DNA from: Bacillota bacterium
GTDB lineage: Bacteria > Bacillota > Clostridia > Acetivibrionales > DTU013
Direction of reading: 5' to 3'
Length of the DNA stretch: 64,000 nt
Assembly (NCBI GenBank): GCA_023435745.1
Contig: JAEZMD010000018.1
Coordinates: 372,001 to 436,000 of the forward strand
Shown here: piece by piece, positions 36,263 to 45,893 of the stretch
How positions within the stretch are numbered: the first letter of the stretch is position 1
Layout of the letters: every line of letters begins with the position of its first letter
The notes under the pieces: generated by a model
Told to the model about the DNA's origin: nothing
The model's database searches: none
The model's input: only the letters and a program-made list of their open reading frames with translations
Program-made: the position numbers and the translations under genes

Positions 36263-36291
36263 TTGACAAAAAGCACTACGGCCTTTATAAT
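36263..36291 (+). promoter_or_regulatory. Consensus promoter of tRNA-Gln/tRNA-Lys
   Basis: Perfect TTGACA (36263-36268), 17-base spacer, perfect TATAAT (36286-36291). The first tRNA begins 21 bases later. Confidence 0.93.
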
Positions 36292-36311
36292 TTACTTTGC
36301 GCCTGAATTAT

Positions 36312-36388
36312 TGGGATGTAGCCAAGCCGGTAAGGCACAGGACTTTGACTCCTGCATTCCGCTGGTTCGAGTCCAGCCATCCCAGCCA
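36312..36388 (+). tRNA. tRNA-Gln (anticodon TTG)
   Basis: Acceptor TGGGATG/CATCCCA, D-arm, anticodon stem CAGGA/TCCTG with loop CTTTGAC (TTG), T-arm CTGG TTCGAGT CCAG, discriminator G and encoded CCA. The following 70 bases contain a small hairpin ATTTCAC-GCAA-GTGAAAT, perhaps a processing site before tRNA-Lys. Confidence 0.96.
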
Positions 36389-36460
36389 CTTAAGTAATTT
36401 CACGCAAGTGAAATCTGACTGAAAGCGATGGGATTCGATGTCCCGGAGCTTTCCATTTTT

Positions 36461-36536
36461 GGGCCATTAGCTCAGTTGGCAGAGCACTTGACTTTTAATC
36501 AAGGTGTCCCGCGTTCGAATCGCGGATGGCTCACCA
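36461..36536 (+). tRNA. tRNA-Lys (anticodon TTT), second copy
   Basis: Same as the tRNA-Lys at 957-1032 except one T-loop base. Complete cloverleaf with encoded CCA. Cotranscribed with tRNA-Gln. Confidence 0.97.
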
Positions 36537-36572
36537 AAGATTATCCGCCTTTGGCGACATAATCTACATCTT

Positions 36573-36599
36573 AAAGCTTCCTGCAAGGAGGCTTTTTTT
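36573..36599 (+). terminator. Terminator of the tRNA-Gln/tRNA-Lys operon
   Basis: AAGCTTCCT-GCA-AGGAGGCTT followed by seven T. The relic group II intron begins about five bases after it. Confidence 0.88.
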
Positions 36600-36604
36600 A
36601 TCCG

Positions 36605-37672
36605 GTGCGTCCAGCAAAGCTGGATCACACTAATCGGTGAAAGTCCGGTACAGGTAATCGCCAAGGAGTCCGTTAGCTAATCCCGGTGCGTCGCAGTAAT
36701 GCGGGGTGCTGAGCGGGAGGATAAAGCACCTACCGGAAGGATATCCTGTCAGAAGCATGGAAGAGGGTAAAAGCCAACGGTGGAGCCGGTGGTATCGACA
36801 AAATCACAATCACTGATATCGAAAGGCGAGGAATTGAAAGATTCCTGCAAGAGATACAACAGGAACTGATGGAAGGAAGATACCATCCGAAGGCGGTCAG
36901 GAGGACGTACATCCCAAAATGGAACGGCGAGCAGAGACCGCTGGGAATACCAATCATCAAGGACAGAGTAGTTCAAATGGCGGTGAAAATTGTGGTAGAA
37001 CCGTTGTTTGAAGCAGACTTCAAGGATGAAAACTCATAAGATACTGTGATGATTTTGTGGTAATCTGTCGGACAAAGAGGGACGCATGCCTTGCAGGCGG
37101 TAAAGTCAATTATGAAAAGGCTGGAATTAGAATTACACCCAGAGAAGACGAAGTTGATGAGTATGTGGGATGGAAAATAAGGATTCGACTTTCTGGGCTT
37201 CCATCATAGAAGGAAGGTAGCAGAGACGTCAACTGGACGGAAATTCAGCGAAACACACCAATTCCCAAGCAAGAAGGCAATGAAGAAGATGAGGGATAAC
37301 ATCAAGGCGGTATTTGCCAGCAGGTCAATGTTGTTGCTGGATATGCCAAGAATGATCAAAATACTGAATCCGAAGGTCATTGGGATGCGAAACTATTATT
37401 CTCTGAAAAACGCAGGAAAGCAACTCAACAAAATTGACTGGTATATCATAAAGAAATTTACGTTATGGTACAACTACAAGATGCAGAACAAAAGGCGCTA
37501 TTCTGGCATATCCAAGGTTCGAGGGATGATTCACAAAAATGGATCGCAGAGACTTGCTGGCTAATGAATGCTGAAGGAAGAAGAATATCGGAAAGCCGTG
37601 TGCGGGAAAACCGCATACACGGTTTGATGCAGGGGAAGGTGGAAATTCATTTTCCCACCGACCCACTCTACC
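36605..37672 (+). mobile_element. Degenerate group II intron
   Basis: The 5' end GTGCGTCCAGC resembles the GUGCGCC start of bacterial group II introns, and the following 130 bases are GC-rich domain I-like sequence. Domain V lies at about 37592-37626: AGCCGTGTGCGG, a GAAAA loop, then CCGCATACACGGTTT with one bulge. A domain VI-like hairpin (GGTGGAAATTC...) and CCCACTCTAC follow. The encoded reverse transcriptase is broken, so the intron cannot move on its own. Insertion just after a terminator hairpin is the habit of group IIC introns. The 3' boundary is approximate. Confidence 0.75.
36731..37564 (+). pseudogene. Group II intron reverse transcriptase/maturase, broken
   Basis: Fragments of one LtrA-type protein in shifting frames. 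First: AWKRVKANGGAGGIDKITI up to RPLGIPIIKDRVVQMAVKIV and EADFKDENS, stopping at TAA 37037. About 70 residues of the fingers/palm (the usual SYGFRP region) are missing. Second: RYCDDFVVIC, the catalytic YxDD motif with Cys at x. A further frameshift leads to HALQAVKSIMKRLELELHPE and, after an in-frame TAA near 37177, GFDFLGFHHRRK. Last: an open maturase (GIIM) domain from about 37280 to 37564 (MRNYYSLKNAG). At least one deletion, two frameshifts and one nonsense codon: dead. Confidence 0.85.
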
Positions 37673-37695
37673 CGAAAGGCGGCATAACTATCTTT

Positions 37696-37722
37696 TAAAA
37701 CATTCACGCAGTGGGGTTTTTT
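37696..37722 (+). terminator. Weak hairpin with T-run after the intron
   Basis: AAAAC...CAC-GCA-GTG...GTTTT followed by TTG. The stem is short. The 320 bases from here to 38043 are AT-rich and non-coding, with no clear promoter. Confidence 0.35.
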
Positions 37723-38043
37723 GCTTTGTGAAGTAAAAGATTATTTCAGCCCACCCCTGTAAATAGCCACCTGCCATCTCTGCATTTGTAACCGATAGTC
37801 TCGACACAATGTAGATTAATCTTGTCGTATTTATACTTAATATGGATAATTTAAACAATTTCTTGGAATTAACGTACTCTTATGGTATTATTTATTTAAA
37901 CGAATAAACGCTTAAGAAAAAAGCATATTTTTATAGTTTTAATGATATACATAATGAGATAAAGAAATTTGTAAGCACTAAATTGTTCATAAAATGATTC
38001 GTGTAAATAGTCTATCAAATTTACTTTTGGGGGGCGGGCGGCA

Positions 38044-39021
38044 ATGGTAAAGGTTTTTATGGGTTGGTCAGGGGATGAAAGCAGGGAAATTACGATTGCT
38101 CTAAAGGAAATTTTTGAAATTACGCTTAACGAAGGAATAAAGTTCTTCATGTCTGAGGACATTTTAACGGGTCATGTGTGGTTCAATAAAATACAGAAAG
38201 AACTCTCAGAATGTCAATATGGGCTTTTCGTTATCACACACACCAACAGTAAAGCTCCTTGGATTTTGTTTGAAGCAGGCGCTCTTTCGAATGGTGTAAA
38301 TAATAAAGTTTCTCTTTGCCTTACAAGTAAAGAAATTGATATTGTTAGTCCGTTAGATGCATTTCAACGGATAGTTATTGATGAGGATAGTATAAGGAAA
38401 ATAATATTTGAGATAAAAACTTTGGAATGCGGTGATATAAATAATATAACAGTGATAAAGAGAGATTTGATAAACAAAATATTTTCTCAAGCATGGACTA
38501 ATTTTGAGAAACGATACAAAGAAATAATTAATAGATATAAACTAAAAGCTTTTGATCATCGTCATTTTAAAGATTATAGGAATCCGAATTATGATTATAT
38601 TGTAAGTAGTAAAGATTTTTACTCAACGGAAAATTCAAGCACTCTCTCTTTTGAATATCACAAAAAAGCATTGTCATATGAAGTACCCAGAGAACATTTT
38701 GTAATGCAAGCATTTTGCTTTGGTGACTTGCAGGACTGGACATCTTATATTGATGGTGATTACATTCTGAAATTTAATATTGATATTATTAATATGAGTC
38801 ATGTTACACTTGAAGTCAAAACAGGGTATCAACGTGATATAGCTATTAATAAAGCGATAGACATGAATCAAAAGTTAGTTGAGATTAAATTATCTCAGTT
38901 AACTCAAGAGGAAAAGAGAAAACTGAAGCAAGTAAATGAAATTTGCTTTACCGTTTTTTATCCGGCAATGTCAGAAGGCAGTTGTCGGTATACAATATCG
39001 AATTTACGTTTAGAAAGGTAG
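38044..39021 (+). CDS. TIR-domain protein with unknown C-terminal domain (candidate defence effector)
   Basis: 325 residues. The N-terminal 130 residues are TIR-like: KVFMGWSGDESRE as strand A with box-1-like SGD, FMSEDI...GHVWFNKIQKELSEC, then FVITHTNSKAPWILFEAGAL, which contains WxxxE with E77 where TIR NADases keep their catalytic glutamate. The C-terminal part (about 160-325) looks beta-rich and is not recognised. Bacterial TIR proteins often destroy NAD during phage infection; that is family knowledge, not shown here. The gene is clearly more AT-rich than its neighbours, sits after tRNAs and a dead intron, and has no partner gene on its strand. The ribosome binding site GGGGGGCGGGCGG is unusual. 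Confidence 0.72.
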   Translation: MVKVFMGWSGDESREITIALKEIFEITLNEGIKFFMSEDILTGHVWFNKIQKELSECQYGLFVITHTNSKAPWILFEAGALSNGVNNKVSLCLTSKEIDIVSPLDAFQRIVIDEDSIRKIIFEIKTLECGDINNITVIKRDLINKIFSQAWTNFEKRYKEIINRYKLKAFDHRHFKDYRNPNYDYIVSSKDFYSTENSSTLSFEYHKKALSYEVPREHFVMQAFCFGDLQDWTSYIDGDYILKFNIDIINMSHVTLEVKTGYQRDIAINKAIDMNQKLVEIKLSQLTQEEKRKLKQVNEICFTVFYPAMSEGSCRYTISNLRLER

Positions 39022-39065
39022 TCTATCGCCTTCAAAATTGCTTGGCTTAATAAAGCGATAAGCCG

Positions 39066-39368
39066 TTATATCTGATAATCCACCACTGCGCGGCCTACTC
39101 TGACCTTTGCCACAAATTCGGACACCTTTACATGCTCCGGATGTTTCTTGTACTCCTCAAGCTTTTGAGCATTTTCAAATTCTGAAATAAGAACGGCGTC
39201 ATAGGCCATATCTGAATCATTGATATTGATGCCTACCTCAAGGAAGGCGATCTGTTCGACTTTTTCTGTCAGTGCTTCTAACATTGCTTTGATTTTCCGT
39301 GCGTTTTCTTCTCTGCTGCAGCCTTCCGCAAAATCTTTCAGCTTCCACATTACGATATGCCTGATCAT
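39066..39368 (-). CDS. Dabb-domain (stress-responsive alpha/beta barrel) protein
   Basis: 100 residues with the Dabb pattern: MIRHIVMWKLKD at the start, FLEVGININ, DAVLISEFENAQKLEEY and HPEHVKVSEFVAKV. These small dimeric ferredoxin-like proteins have varied or unknown roles. ATG 39368 follows TTGGAGG; the in-frame TTG 12 bases upstream overlaps that site. Convergent with the TIR gene. Base composition is that of the main genome, marking the right edge of the AT-rich patch. Confidence 0.85.
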   Translation of the reverse strand: MIRHIVMWKLKDFAEGCSREENARKIKAMLEALTEKVEQIAFLEVGININDSDMAYDAVLISEFENAQKLEEYKKHPEHVKVSEFVAKVRVGRAVVDYQI

Positions 39369-39649
39369 GATGTCCTCCAAATATTAGTTGTTTTTATTTT
39401 TGGGTATAAACACCTACTGATATAATTCTGCGAAAAAGTTGATTATCCTCTTTACAGTGATAATTTATCCGTTTACGTCAGAGTAAAGTGTTTTCGTTTT
39501 GTAACAATGATCTATTTAATCCAAGTTATCTATTATATTTAGGACATTTTTGCCGGGAAAGGTGAAAAATTGACAAAGTCACTCTATGTAGCTTAAAATC
39601 TAAATATATAAGTATATTAAAAAGCATTATTTTACATGGAGTGGGGTCA

Positions 39650-41446
39650 GTGCGTAATATAATTCGGTTTTTCAAAAGGATCACTCTTATTAATATCAGT
39701 ATACGCACAAAGCTTCTGCTGATTTATTTGCTTTGCGTGCTTATTCCCACTATAACTTTTTCGTATGCATTTTTCGCATCAACCATGAGGAGTACCAGGA
39801 ATGAGAAGCTGATCCTTTACCGGCAGGCGGTTGAAAGGGTCGTCGCATCCATCGAATCCAATGCGATCAGCGCTATCCAGCTGGCAAATACAATTTATCC
39901 GGATGAGAATATGTATGAGCATCTCGACAAAAGGTACAACAGCATAAAAGAATGTATGGAAAACTATAATGCATATCTCAATAATGCGTGGGACATGGTT
40001 CTTCCTTATAACACCAACATCGCGCTGTTTACTGTTTATACCGACAATGATACACTGCTCAATGGCGACCATCTGCAGCGTGCTGATAATTCCATGGAAA
40101 GGTATGATTGGTACAGAAAGTATAATTTGCTGAATGATAAGTCAAAACCGGTATTTATATACCATGTGGATGAATTGACATCGGGGGCCCCTCTCACAAA
40201 AATGGTTTCATTTTTCAGAAGGCTTAATTATTCGAAGGGCAGTGATTATCAGCACTATATCAAGATCACATTCCGGCCGGATATGCTTGACAAACTGTTG
40301 ATGACGGAAAAGCTGCCCGGGGTTTTGTATATCGTAGACGGTGAGAACACCATCATTACCCAGAGCAAGCGACAGATCAAGACTTATGCGGATACTGAAT
40401 TTATTTCCTTTGATACGGTTGAAACAGATCCCGGACAGGTCATTCTTCGTAATCCGGTACAGTTCATCGACGGATGGCAGGTAGTTTGTGTGCTTGAAAA
40501 AGACTTTCTGACGGAAGCATTCAAAATAAACTGGATGCAGATGTTTGCACTGGTCTTTTCTGTAACAATATTTGCCAGCGTCATCATTTATGCAATTTCA
40601 TCTTCCTTATATAAAAGAATCGCATTATTGGTCGATCATATGGGAAAGGTCTCAAAGGAAGAATATGAACTTATTCCGGAGGATAAAAGAGGAAGTGATG
40701 AGATTGGTCTGCTGATCACCGCAATGAACAGGATGATCACCAAAATACGTTCATTGATTGAGGACGGGTACAAAGCCAAGATCAGAGATACGCAATTGGA
40801 ATTGATGAAGAAGCAGTCAGAACTCAGTGCGCTTCAGTGTCAGGTAAACCCGCATTTTATGTTTAATGTCCTGGAGACAATCCGGATAAAAGCTTACCTG
40901 CGAAATGAATTCGAAACCTCCAGGATTATTAAATATATGTCTAAGATCTTCCGGAAACTATTGCTTTGGAATGACGATCTGATCGGACTGCAGGAAGAGA
41001 TCAATTTCATCAAGGAATACCTGGAAATACAGCAGTATCGGTATGAGGACGAATTGGATTTCGAGATCAGCGTCGATGAAAGCCTTCTGTCACTAAAAAT
41101 TCCCAAAATGACGCTGCAGACACTGATTGACAATGCATGTGAGCATGGATTTTCTGAATCGAAGGGATTAAAAAAGATCAGGGTAACGATCCGGCTGCTC
41201 GATGAAAATACAGTGGAATTCAAAGTCTATGACAACGGATATGGGATGACGCCCGAACAAATCCGGCAGGTGCAGGATATCAGCAGCATGGAAAATAAAG
41301 GGATTGGAATAAAAAATGTAATCGGCAGACTAAATCTCTATTTTGGAGATAATTACATTTTCAGAATCTCAAGTGAACCGGGGCAATTTACAGAAATACT
41401 GCTTGTCCTTGATCTGGAGGAATTGAGAAGGAGCGATTATGTATAA
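39650..41446 (+). CDS. Sensor histidine kinase, YesM type
   Basis: 598 residues. TM1 about 18-42, a large extracytoplasmic sensor region, TM2 about 296-320, HAMP, then a His_kinase domain with H402 in QVNPHFMFNVLETI and an ATPase domain (NACEHGF, DNGYGM, GIGIKNVIGRL). YesM-type kinases sense carbohydrates outside the cell. GTG 39650 is eight bases after GGAG; an in-frame GTG at 39641 overlaps it. It overlaps the response regulator gene by eight bases, so they are a coupled pair controlling the transporter downstream. Confidence 0.9.
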   Translation: MRNIIRFFKRITLINISIRTKLLLIYLLCVLIPTITFSYAFFASTMRSTRNEKLILYRQAVERVVASIESNAISAIQLANTIYPDENMYEHLDKRYNSIKECMENYNAYLNNAWDMVLPYNTNIALFTVYTDNDTLLNGDHLQRADNSMERYDWYRKYNLLNDKSKPVFIYHVDELTSGAPLTKMVSFFRRLNYSKGSDYQHYIKITFRPDMLDKLLMTEKLPGVLYIVDGENTIITQSKRQIKTYADTEFISFDTVETDPGQVILRNPVQFIDGWQVVCVLEKDFLTEAFKINWMQMFALVFSVTIFASVIIYAISSSLYKRIALLVDHMGKVSKEEYELIPEDKRGSDEIGLLITAMNRMITKIRSLIEDGYKAKIRDTQLELMKKQSELSALQCQVNPHFMFNVLETIRIKAYLRNEFETSRIIKYMSKIFRKLLLWNDDLIGLQEEINFIKEYLEIQQYRYEDELDFEISVDESLLSLKIPKMTLQTLIDNACEHGFSESKGLKKIRVTIRLLDENTVEFKVYDNGYGMTPEQIRQVQDISSMENKGIGIKNVIGRLNLYFGDNYIFRISSEPGQFTEILLVLDLEELRRSDYV

Positions 41447-42977
41447 GGTAATGATTGTAGATGACGAGAGGCAAATCGTTGATGGACTTTGCAGAATGAT
41501 CAACTGGGCGGAGTTCGGGTTCGCCGTATGCGCAACAGCCAGAAACGGCATGGAAGCAATTCCGTTGATCAAGGCTCATAAGCCTGACCTTGTTATGACT
41601 GACGTCAGGATGCCTGTTATGGACGGCCTGAAAATGTTGGAGAATGTCCGTGAAAACATCTCGGAGGATATGGAATTTATCATATTAAGCGGGTTCAGCG
41701 AGTTTCAATATGCCCAAAAGGCACTGCAGTACAACGTAAAGAGTTATATCCTCAAGCCCATCGATGAAGCCGAGCTCTACAGCATACTTGTGGATATAAA
41801 AAATATTCTGGATGAAAAAGAGATTCGCAAGAGCCTGCAAATTAAGTCCTATATCAGTAATTTTATTGAAGGCGACGAGTCCGGCGGGGGCGAATTGAAC
41901 CTGGAAAACGAAGAAACCTTAGGCTTGAGATATCTTGCCATTGAACGGCACAGTGAGGCAGTCTCGCTGACTTCCTTTTCGCAGGAGGAAAATAACTTTG
42001 ACCTTTCAAAATGTATTGCTGAAAAAATCGGGGAACATAATATGCGATTTGTGCTGCGCCATGACAGGAACAAATGCCACATGGTCGTCGGGCACAGCCT
42101 GTTGAGCAGCTTTGAATATGATGTGAAGCACCTGGCGCTGACTGTGAATGAGTTCTTGTGGATATGCAAATCACTTAAGGTGGATATATTGGTAGGAAAG
42201 AAGGTATCGGAATTTAAAAATCTTCACGAGTCTGTTCAGTCCATTGCAATGTGCAGGAATAAGCTTTTTTATCAGAAAAGGAGATCCATAATCCTGTATG
42301 ATGACATAAAAGATGAACAATTCGTTAAGGTTTTTGATGATGACGGAGCGGTCGTGAAAATTATTTCTGCGTTCAGGAAAAATGAAACTGAGAGGTTTAT
42401 CAGCTATGCGGAACAGCTGATAGATAGGCTTGTAAGCTTTCAGGTAGTACCGGAGGTTGCCGCGCTCCATCTGGACAGCATCATGGCTTCAATTATTCAG
42501 ATATTGTCAGAACGCAATGAAGACATAAGCCCTGTTCTTGAGCTTTATTCAACCTATAAGAAGCTTCAGAATAAGGTAAATATATTCGATCTCGGGAGTA
42601 TGCTGGTCGAGTTCTGCAGATATTGTAATGAATTCTCACAGAGCCGACTGCAAATGGCAGGCACGGATATTGTGACTAAGGTAATACGTTATGTGAACGA
42701 AAACTATGCGGAGCCACTGAAAATTGCTGATATTGCAGAACGCTTTTTTGTCAATTCCGCCTATCTGGGACAGCAATTTGCAAAGAAAAAAGGCTGTTCA
42801 TTTAACCATTATCTCAATGCAGTGCGCATAGAAAAAGCAAAGGAGCTTCTCACAAATACGAATCACAAAATTTATGAAATTGCACAAGAAATTGGATATG
42901 ACGACTCAAACTATTTTTCCTCGAAATTCTTGGAATATGTGGGAAACACGCCTTCTGACTATCGAAGCCGGAAATAA
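41439..42977 (+). CDS. AraC-type response regulator, YesN type
   Basis: 512 residues: receiver domain (1-120, phosphorylated D55 in MTDVRMPVMDG), a long middle region (about 130-400), and a C-terminal AraC/XylS double helix-turn-helix (about 410-510) with IADIAERFFVNSAYLGQQF and IYEIAQEIGYDDSNYFSSKF. Partner of the YesM-type kinase. The solute-binding protein gene begins 146 bases later and is the likely main target. Confidence 0.93.
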   Translation: MYKVMIVDDERQIVDGLCRMINWAEFGFAVCATARNGMEAIPLIKAHKPDLVMTDVRMPVMDGLKMLENVRENISEDMEFIILSGFSEFQYAQKALQYNVKSYILKPIDEAELYSILVDIKNILDEKEIRKSLQIKSYISNFIEGDESGGGELNLENEETLGLRYLAIERHSEAVSLTSFSQEENNFDLSKCIAEKIGEHNMRFVLRHDRNKCHMVVGHSLLSSFEYDVKHLALTVNEFLWICKSLKVDILVGKKVSEFKNLHESVQSIAMCRNKLFYQKRRSIILYDDIKDEQFVKVFDDDGAVVKIISAFRKNETERFISYAEQLIDRLVSFQVVPEVAALHLDSIMASIIQILSERNEDISPVLELYSTYKKLQNKVNIFDLGSMLVEFCRYCNEFSQSRLQMAGTDIVTKVIRYVNENYAEPLKIADIAERFFVNSAYLGQQFAKKKGCSFNHYLNAVRIEKAKELLTNTNHKIYEIAQEIGYDDSNYFSSKFLEYVGNTPSDYRSRK

Positions 42978-43123
42978 AAAATAGAAATTGCCCCTTCAGT
43001 TTATTAGCCTGTAAACCTATAAAAATTAAAGAAAAGCCTATACTTTTTGTAGGGAGAGAATTGTGCAATGTTAATATAATTGGCCTATAGGTACATTCAT
43101 AACTATTAAAAGGGGGTAAAAAA

Positions 43124-44827
43124 ATGAAGTTTTCAAAAGTACTGGTATTGGTACTGGCACTTGCAATGATGTTTTCGTTCGTTGCCGGCTGCGGAAATGA
43201 AGCTGCAAATGACCCGGAACCAACGAAGACAGCAGACGCACCTGCTGATAAGACGGCAGAGGTTGAAGAAACTAAAGCATTGGAGCCCATTACATTCACC
43301 ATGTTTTCCGGTGACCAGGCTCAGGCTCCTTCCGAGGACAACCCTGTAGTTAAAAAGGTAAGAGAGCTTACTGGCGTTACGATTGAGTTCGAATTCCTTG
43401 TAGGCGATCTGGCTCAGAAAATGGGGGTTATTATTGCATCAGGCGATTATCCGGATTTGATGAATCCAAGCCAATCCCGTGCGACTGCAATGGAAGCCGG
43501 TGTATTCATGCCATTGGATGAGTATATCGGAACCGGAAAATACCCGAACATTGACAGCCATTATGCACCGTACATTGATAAACTGAAAGCAGCCAGCGGC
43601 AAAGGTCAGATCTTACTTCTGGATAACTTCGGCCGTTACTATGGCGATTGGATTCCGAACTATCAAAATGGACCAGGATTCTTTATTCAAAAGGATGTTC
43701 TTGCTGATGCAGGGTATCCGAACCCAAAGACACTTGATGAGTATTTTTCACTTATCGAAAACTACGTGAAAAAGAACCCAACTATTGATGGACAGCCAAC
43801 TCTTGGCTTTGAAATCCTTTCCTATGACTGGCGTTCATTCTGCCTGAAGAATCCTTCACAGCATTTGATCGGGCATCCGAACGATGGAGATGTTTTAGTA
43901 GATCAGACTACTTATGAAGCATCGCTTTATCAGGACACCGAGTTTGCAAAAACTTATTATAAGAAGTTGAATGAAATGTTCCATAAGGGTATCATTTCTG
44001 CCGAGACCTTTACGCAGAATTATGACCAGTATCTCGCTAAAATCGCTACCGGACGTGTAGTAGGTATGTTTGACCAATATTGGAACTTCCAGTCCGGCGA
44101 GAAGCCGCTGAAAACCGAGGAAAAGTGGGAAAGAACCTACGTAGCTCTGGATATCACTTATGAAGGCTACAAGGGTTGGTATCTTGATGCTCCTACATTC
44201 ACGGGCGGTAACGGAATGGGCCTGACCACCGCTTGTAAGGATCCTGAAAGAGCATTGCAGTATATCGATATGATGCTGACGGAAGATATGCAAAAGCTCC
44301 TGCAGTGGGGTATTGAGGGTGTCAATTATCAGGTTGGCGACGATGGCCTGTATTACAGGACAGAAGAGCAGCGCGCGCAGTCCAGAGATCAGGCATGGAT
44401 ATATGATAACATGGCCGATCAGCTCTGGAATCAGTTCCCGAAATTGCAGGGAATATATTCTGATGGCAACTGGTGTCATCCAAATGAGCAGCCCGGAGAA
44501 GTTCTTGCCGAGCAGTCAAAATATGACCAGGATTTCTTAAGCCACTATGGATTTAAGCTTCCTACGGAATTCTTGAATCCTCCGCCGGCAAAGGATCCTC
44601 CGCCATATTATCCTGTATGGGGCTATACGGTGGAAGACGGATCGGATGCTAAAAATGCAATCAACAGGATCACCGAGCTTGAGAACACTTATCTGCCTCG
44701 TATTATTACAGAGGATGCAAGTAAGTTTGACGCGGCATGGGATGCGTATGTAGAACTGCTTCACGATTCAGGCTATGAAGCATACCTGGAATTTGTAAAT
44801 GCTGAAATCCAGAAAAGAATTAAGTAA
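43124..44827 (+). CDS. Extracellular solute-binding lipoprotein (LplA type)
   Basis: 567 residues. Signal peptide with lipobox VAGC, lipidated C23, then a Thr/Glu/Ala-rich linker. The length above 500 and the pattern DNPVVKKVRELTGVTIEFE, GDYPDLM, and later NAINRITELENTYLPRIITED match the LplA-type family, which binds oligosaccharides such as pectin or xylan fragments. It starts after GGGGG. A TATAAT at about 43075 may be its promoter. First gene of the ABC transporter; a perfect hairpin separates it from the permease genes. Confidence 0.9.
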   Translation: MKFSKVLVLVLALAMMFSFVAGCGNEAANDPEPTKTADAPADKTAEVEETKALEPITFTMFSGDQAQAPSEDNPVVKKVRELTGVTIEFEFLVGDLAQKMGVIIASGDYPDLMNPSQSRATAMEAGVFMPLDEYIGTGKYPNIDSHYAPYIDKLKAASGKGQILLLDNFGRYYGDWIPNYQNGPGFFIQKDVLADAGYPNPKTLDEYFSLIENYVKKNPTIDGQPTLGFEILSYDWRSFCLKNPSQHLIGHPNDGDVLVDQTTYEASLYQDTEFAKTYYKKLNEMFHKGIISAETFTQNYDQYLAKIATGRVVGMFDQYWNFQSGEKPLKTEEKWERTYVALDITYEGYKGWYLDAPTFTGGNGMGLTTACKDPERALQYIDMMLTEDMQKLLQWGIEGVNYQVGDDGLYYRTEEQRAQSRDQAWIYDNMADQLWNQFPKLQGIYSDGNWCHPNEQPGEVLAEQSKYDQDFLSHYGFKLPTEFLNPPPAKDPPPYYPVWGYTVEDGSDAKNAINRITELENTYLPRIITEDASKFDAAWDAYVELLHDSGYEAYLEFVNAEIQKRIK

Positions 44828-44852
44828 TCAATCAGGCAACTGACAGCAATGT

Positions 44853-44881
44853 GGGTATACAGGCTTCTAGCCTGTATACCC
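44853..44881 (+). promoter_or_regulatory. Intercistronic hairpin between binding protein and permease genes
   Basis: GGGTATACAGGCT pairs with AGCCTGTATACCC around TCT: 13 perfect pairs. It lacks a T-run, so it is better explained as an mRNA stability or processing element that keeps binding-protein levels above permease levels. Confidence 0.75.
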
Positions 44882-44924
44882 AAAAAGCGAAAATTTGCAA
44901 ATTTTGTTATATGGAGGCAGGGAT

Positions 44925-45881
44925 ATGCAGGCACCGGATACAGAAGTCAGTAAAGCTATTGTTTATAAGCCCCAAAAAAGCAGGTTACTAAAAACGATTA
45001 TAAAACAAAGAGCATTGCTTTTAATGTCTTTGCCTGTTTTTATATATGTATATCTTATCAATTACAGACCGCTAAAAGGATTGATAATGGCTTTCCAGAA
45101 TTTCAGGCCCGGAAAAACGGAGCAAAAATGGGTAGGATGGAAGAATTTCGAGATTTTATTTACTGATGAGGCTTTTGTAAGGGTAATACGAAACACATTA
45201 TGCATGAGTTTAATCAATCTCGTACTGGGATTTATCTTTGCCATACTTCTGGCACTTCTGATCAATGAAATAAAGCATATCGGTTTTAAAAAAGTGGTTC
45301 AATCGGCATCGTATTTACCTCATTTTTTGTCGTGGATCATAGTTACAGGGCTTATTTCCAATTTTCTTTCTTCTGACGGCGGAATGATCAATGATCTGCT
45401 GATGAAGATTAATTTAATAAAGGAACCTGTGCATTGGCTGGGGAAGCCTAATTTATTCTGGGGGATCGTAGGAGCGGCACATGTGTGGAAGGAGATGGGA
45501 TGGGATTCCATCATCTATTTGGCTGCTATAACCGGGATATCTCCGGAGCTTTATGAGGCCGCTTTTATGGACGGCGCAAGCCGTTTCCAGAAAATCCGTT
45601 ATATTACGTTACCCGGCATTAAATCGACATTTATCGTATTGCTGATACTACGACTTGGATGGATACTCAACGCAGGCTTTGAAGTACAATTCCTGCTTGG
45701 TAACGGTATTGTTTATGATGTGTCGCAAACGATTGACATATTTGTTTTGAAAAATGGTATTTCTCTTGGGAATTATTCACTTGCCACGGCGGCAGGTATG
45801 TTCAAATCCGTTGTCAGCCTTATAATGCTAACGTCGGCAAATTATATATCGAGCAGACTCGGGGAAGAAAAACTGGTATAA
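44925..45881 (+). CDS. Sugar ABC transporter permease, LplB type
   Basis: 318 residues with six membrane segments (first about 28-48, MSLPVFIYVYLINYRPLKG). The EAA-type loop is EAAFMDGASRFQKIRYITLPGI. ATG 44925 has GGAGGCAGG in front; the in-frame TTG 30 bases earlier is not credible. Twelve bases separate it from the second permease. No ATPase gene is present, as usual for this family, which shares a MsmK-type ATPase encoded elsewhere. Confidence 0.93.
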   Translation: MQAPDTEVSKAIVYKPQKSRLLKTIIKQRALLLMSLPVFIYVYLINYRPLKGLIMAFQNFRPGKTEQKWVGWKNFEILFTDEAFVRVIRNTLCMSLINLVLGFIFAILLALLINEIKHIGFKKVVQSASYLPHFLSWIIVTGLISNFLSSDGGMINDLLMKINLIKEPVHWLGKPNLFWGIVGAAHVWKEMGWDSIIYLAAITGISPELYEAAFMDGASRFQKIRYITLPGIKSTFIVLLILRLGWILNAGFEVQFLLGNGIVYDVSQTIDIFVLKNGISLGNYSLATAAGMFKSVVSLIMLTSANYISSRLGEEKLV

Positions 45882-45893
45882 GGAGGGGAACTC

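Noticed and set aside
37465..37698. 77-residue frame across the intron 3' end
   Set aside because: It crosses domain V and domain VI of the group II intron and overlaps the real maturase domain frame.
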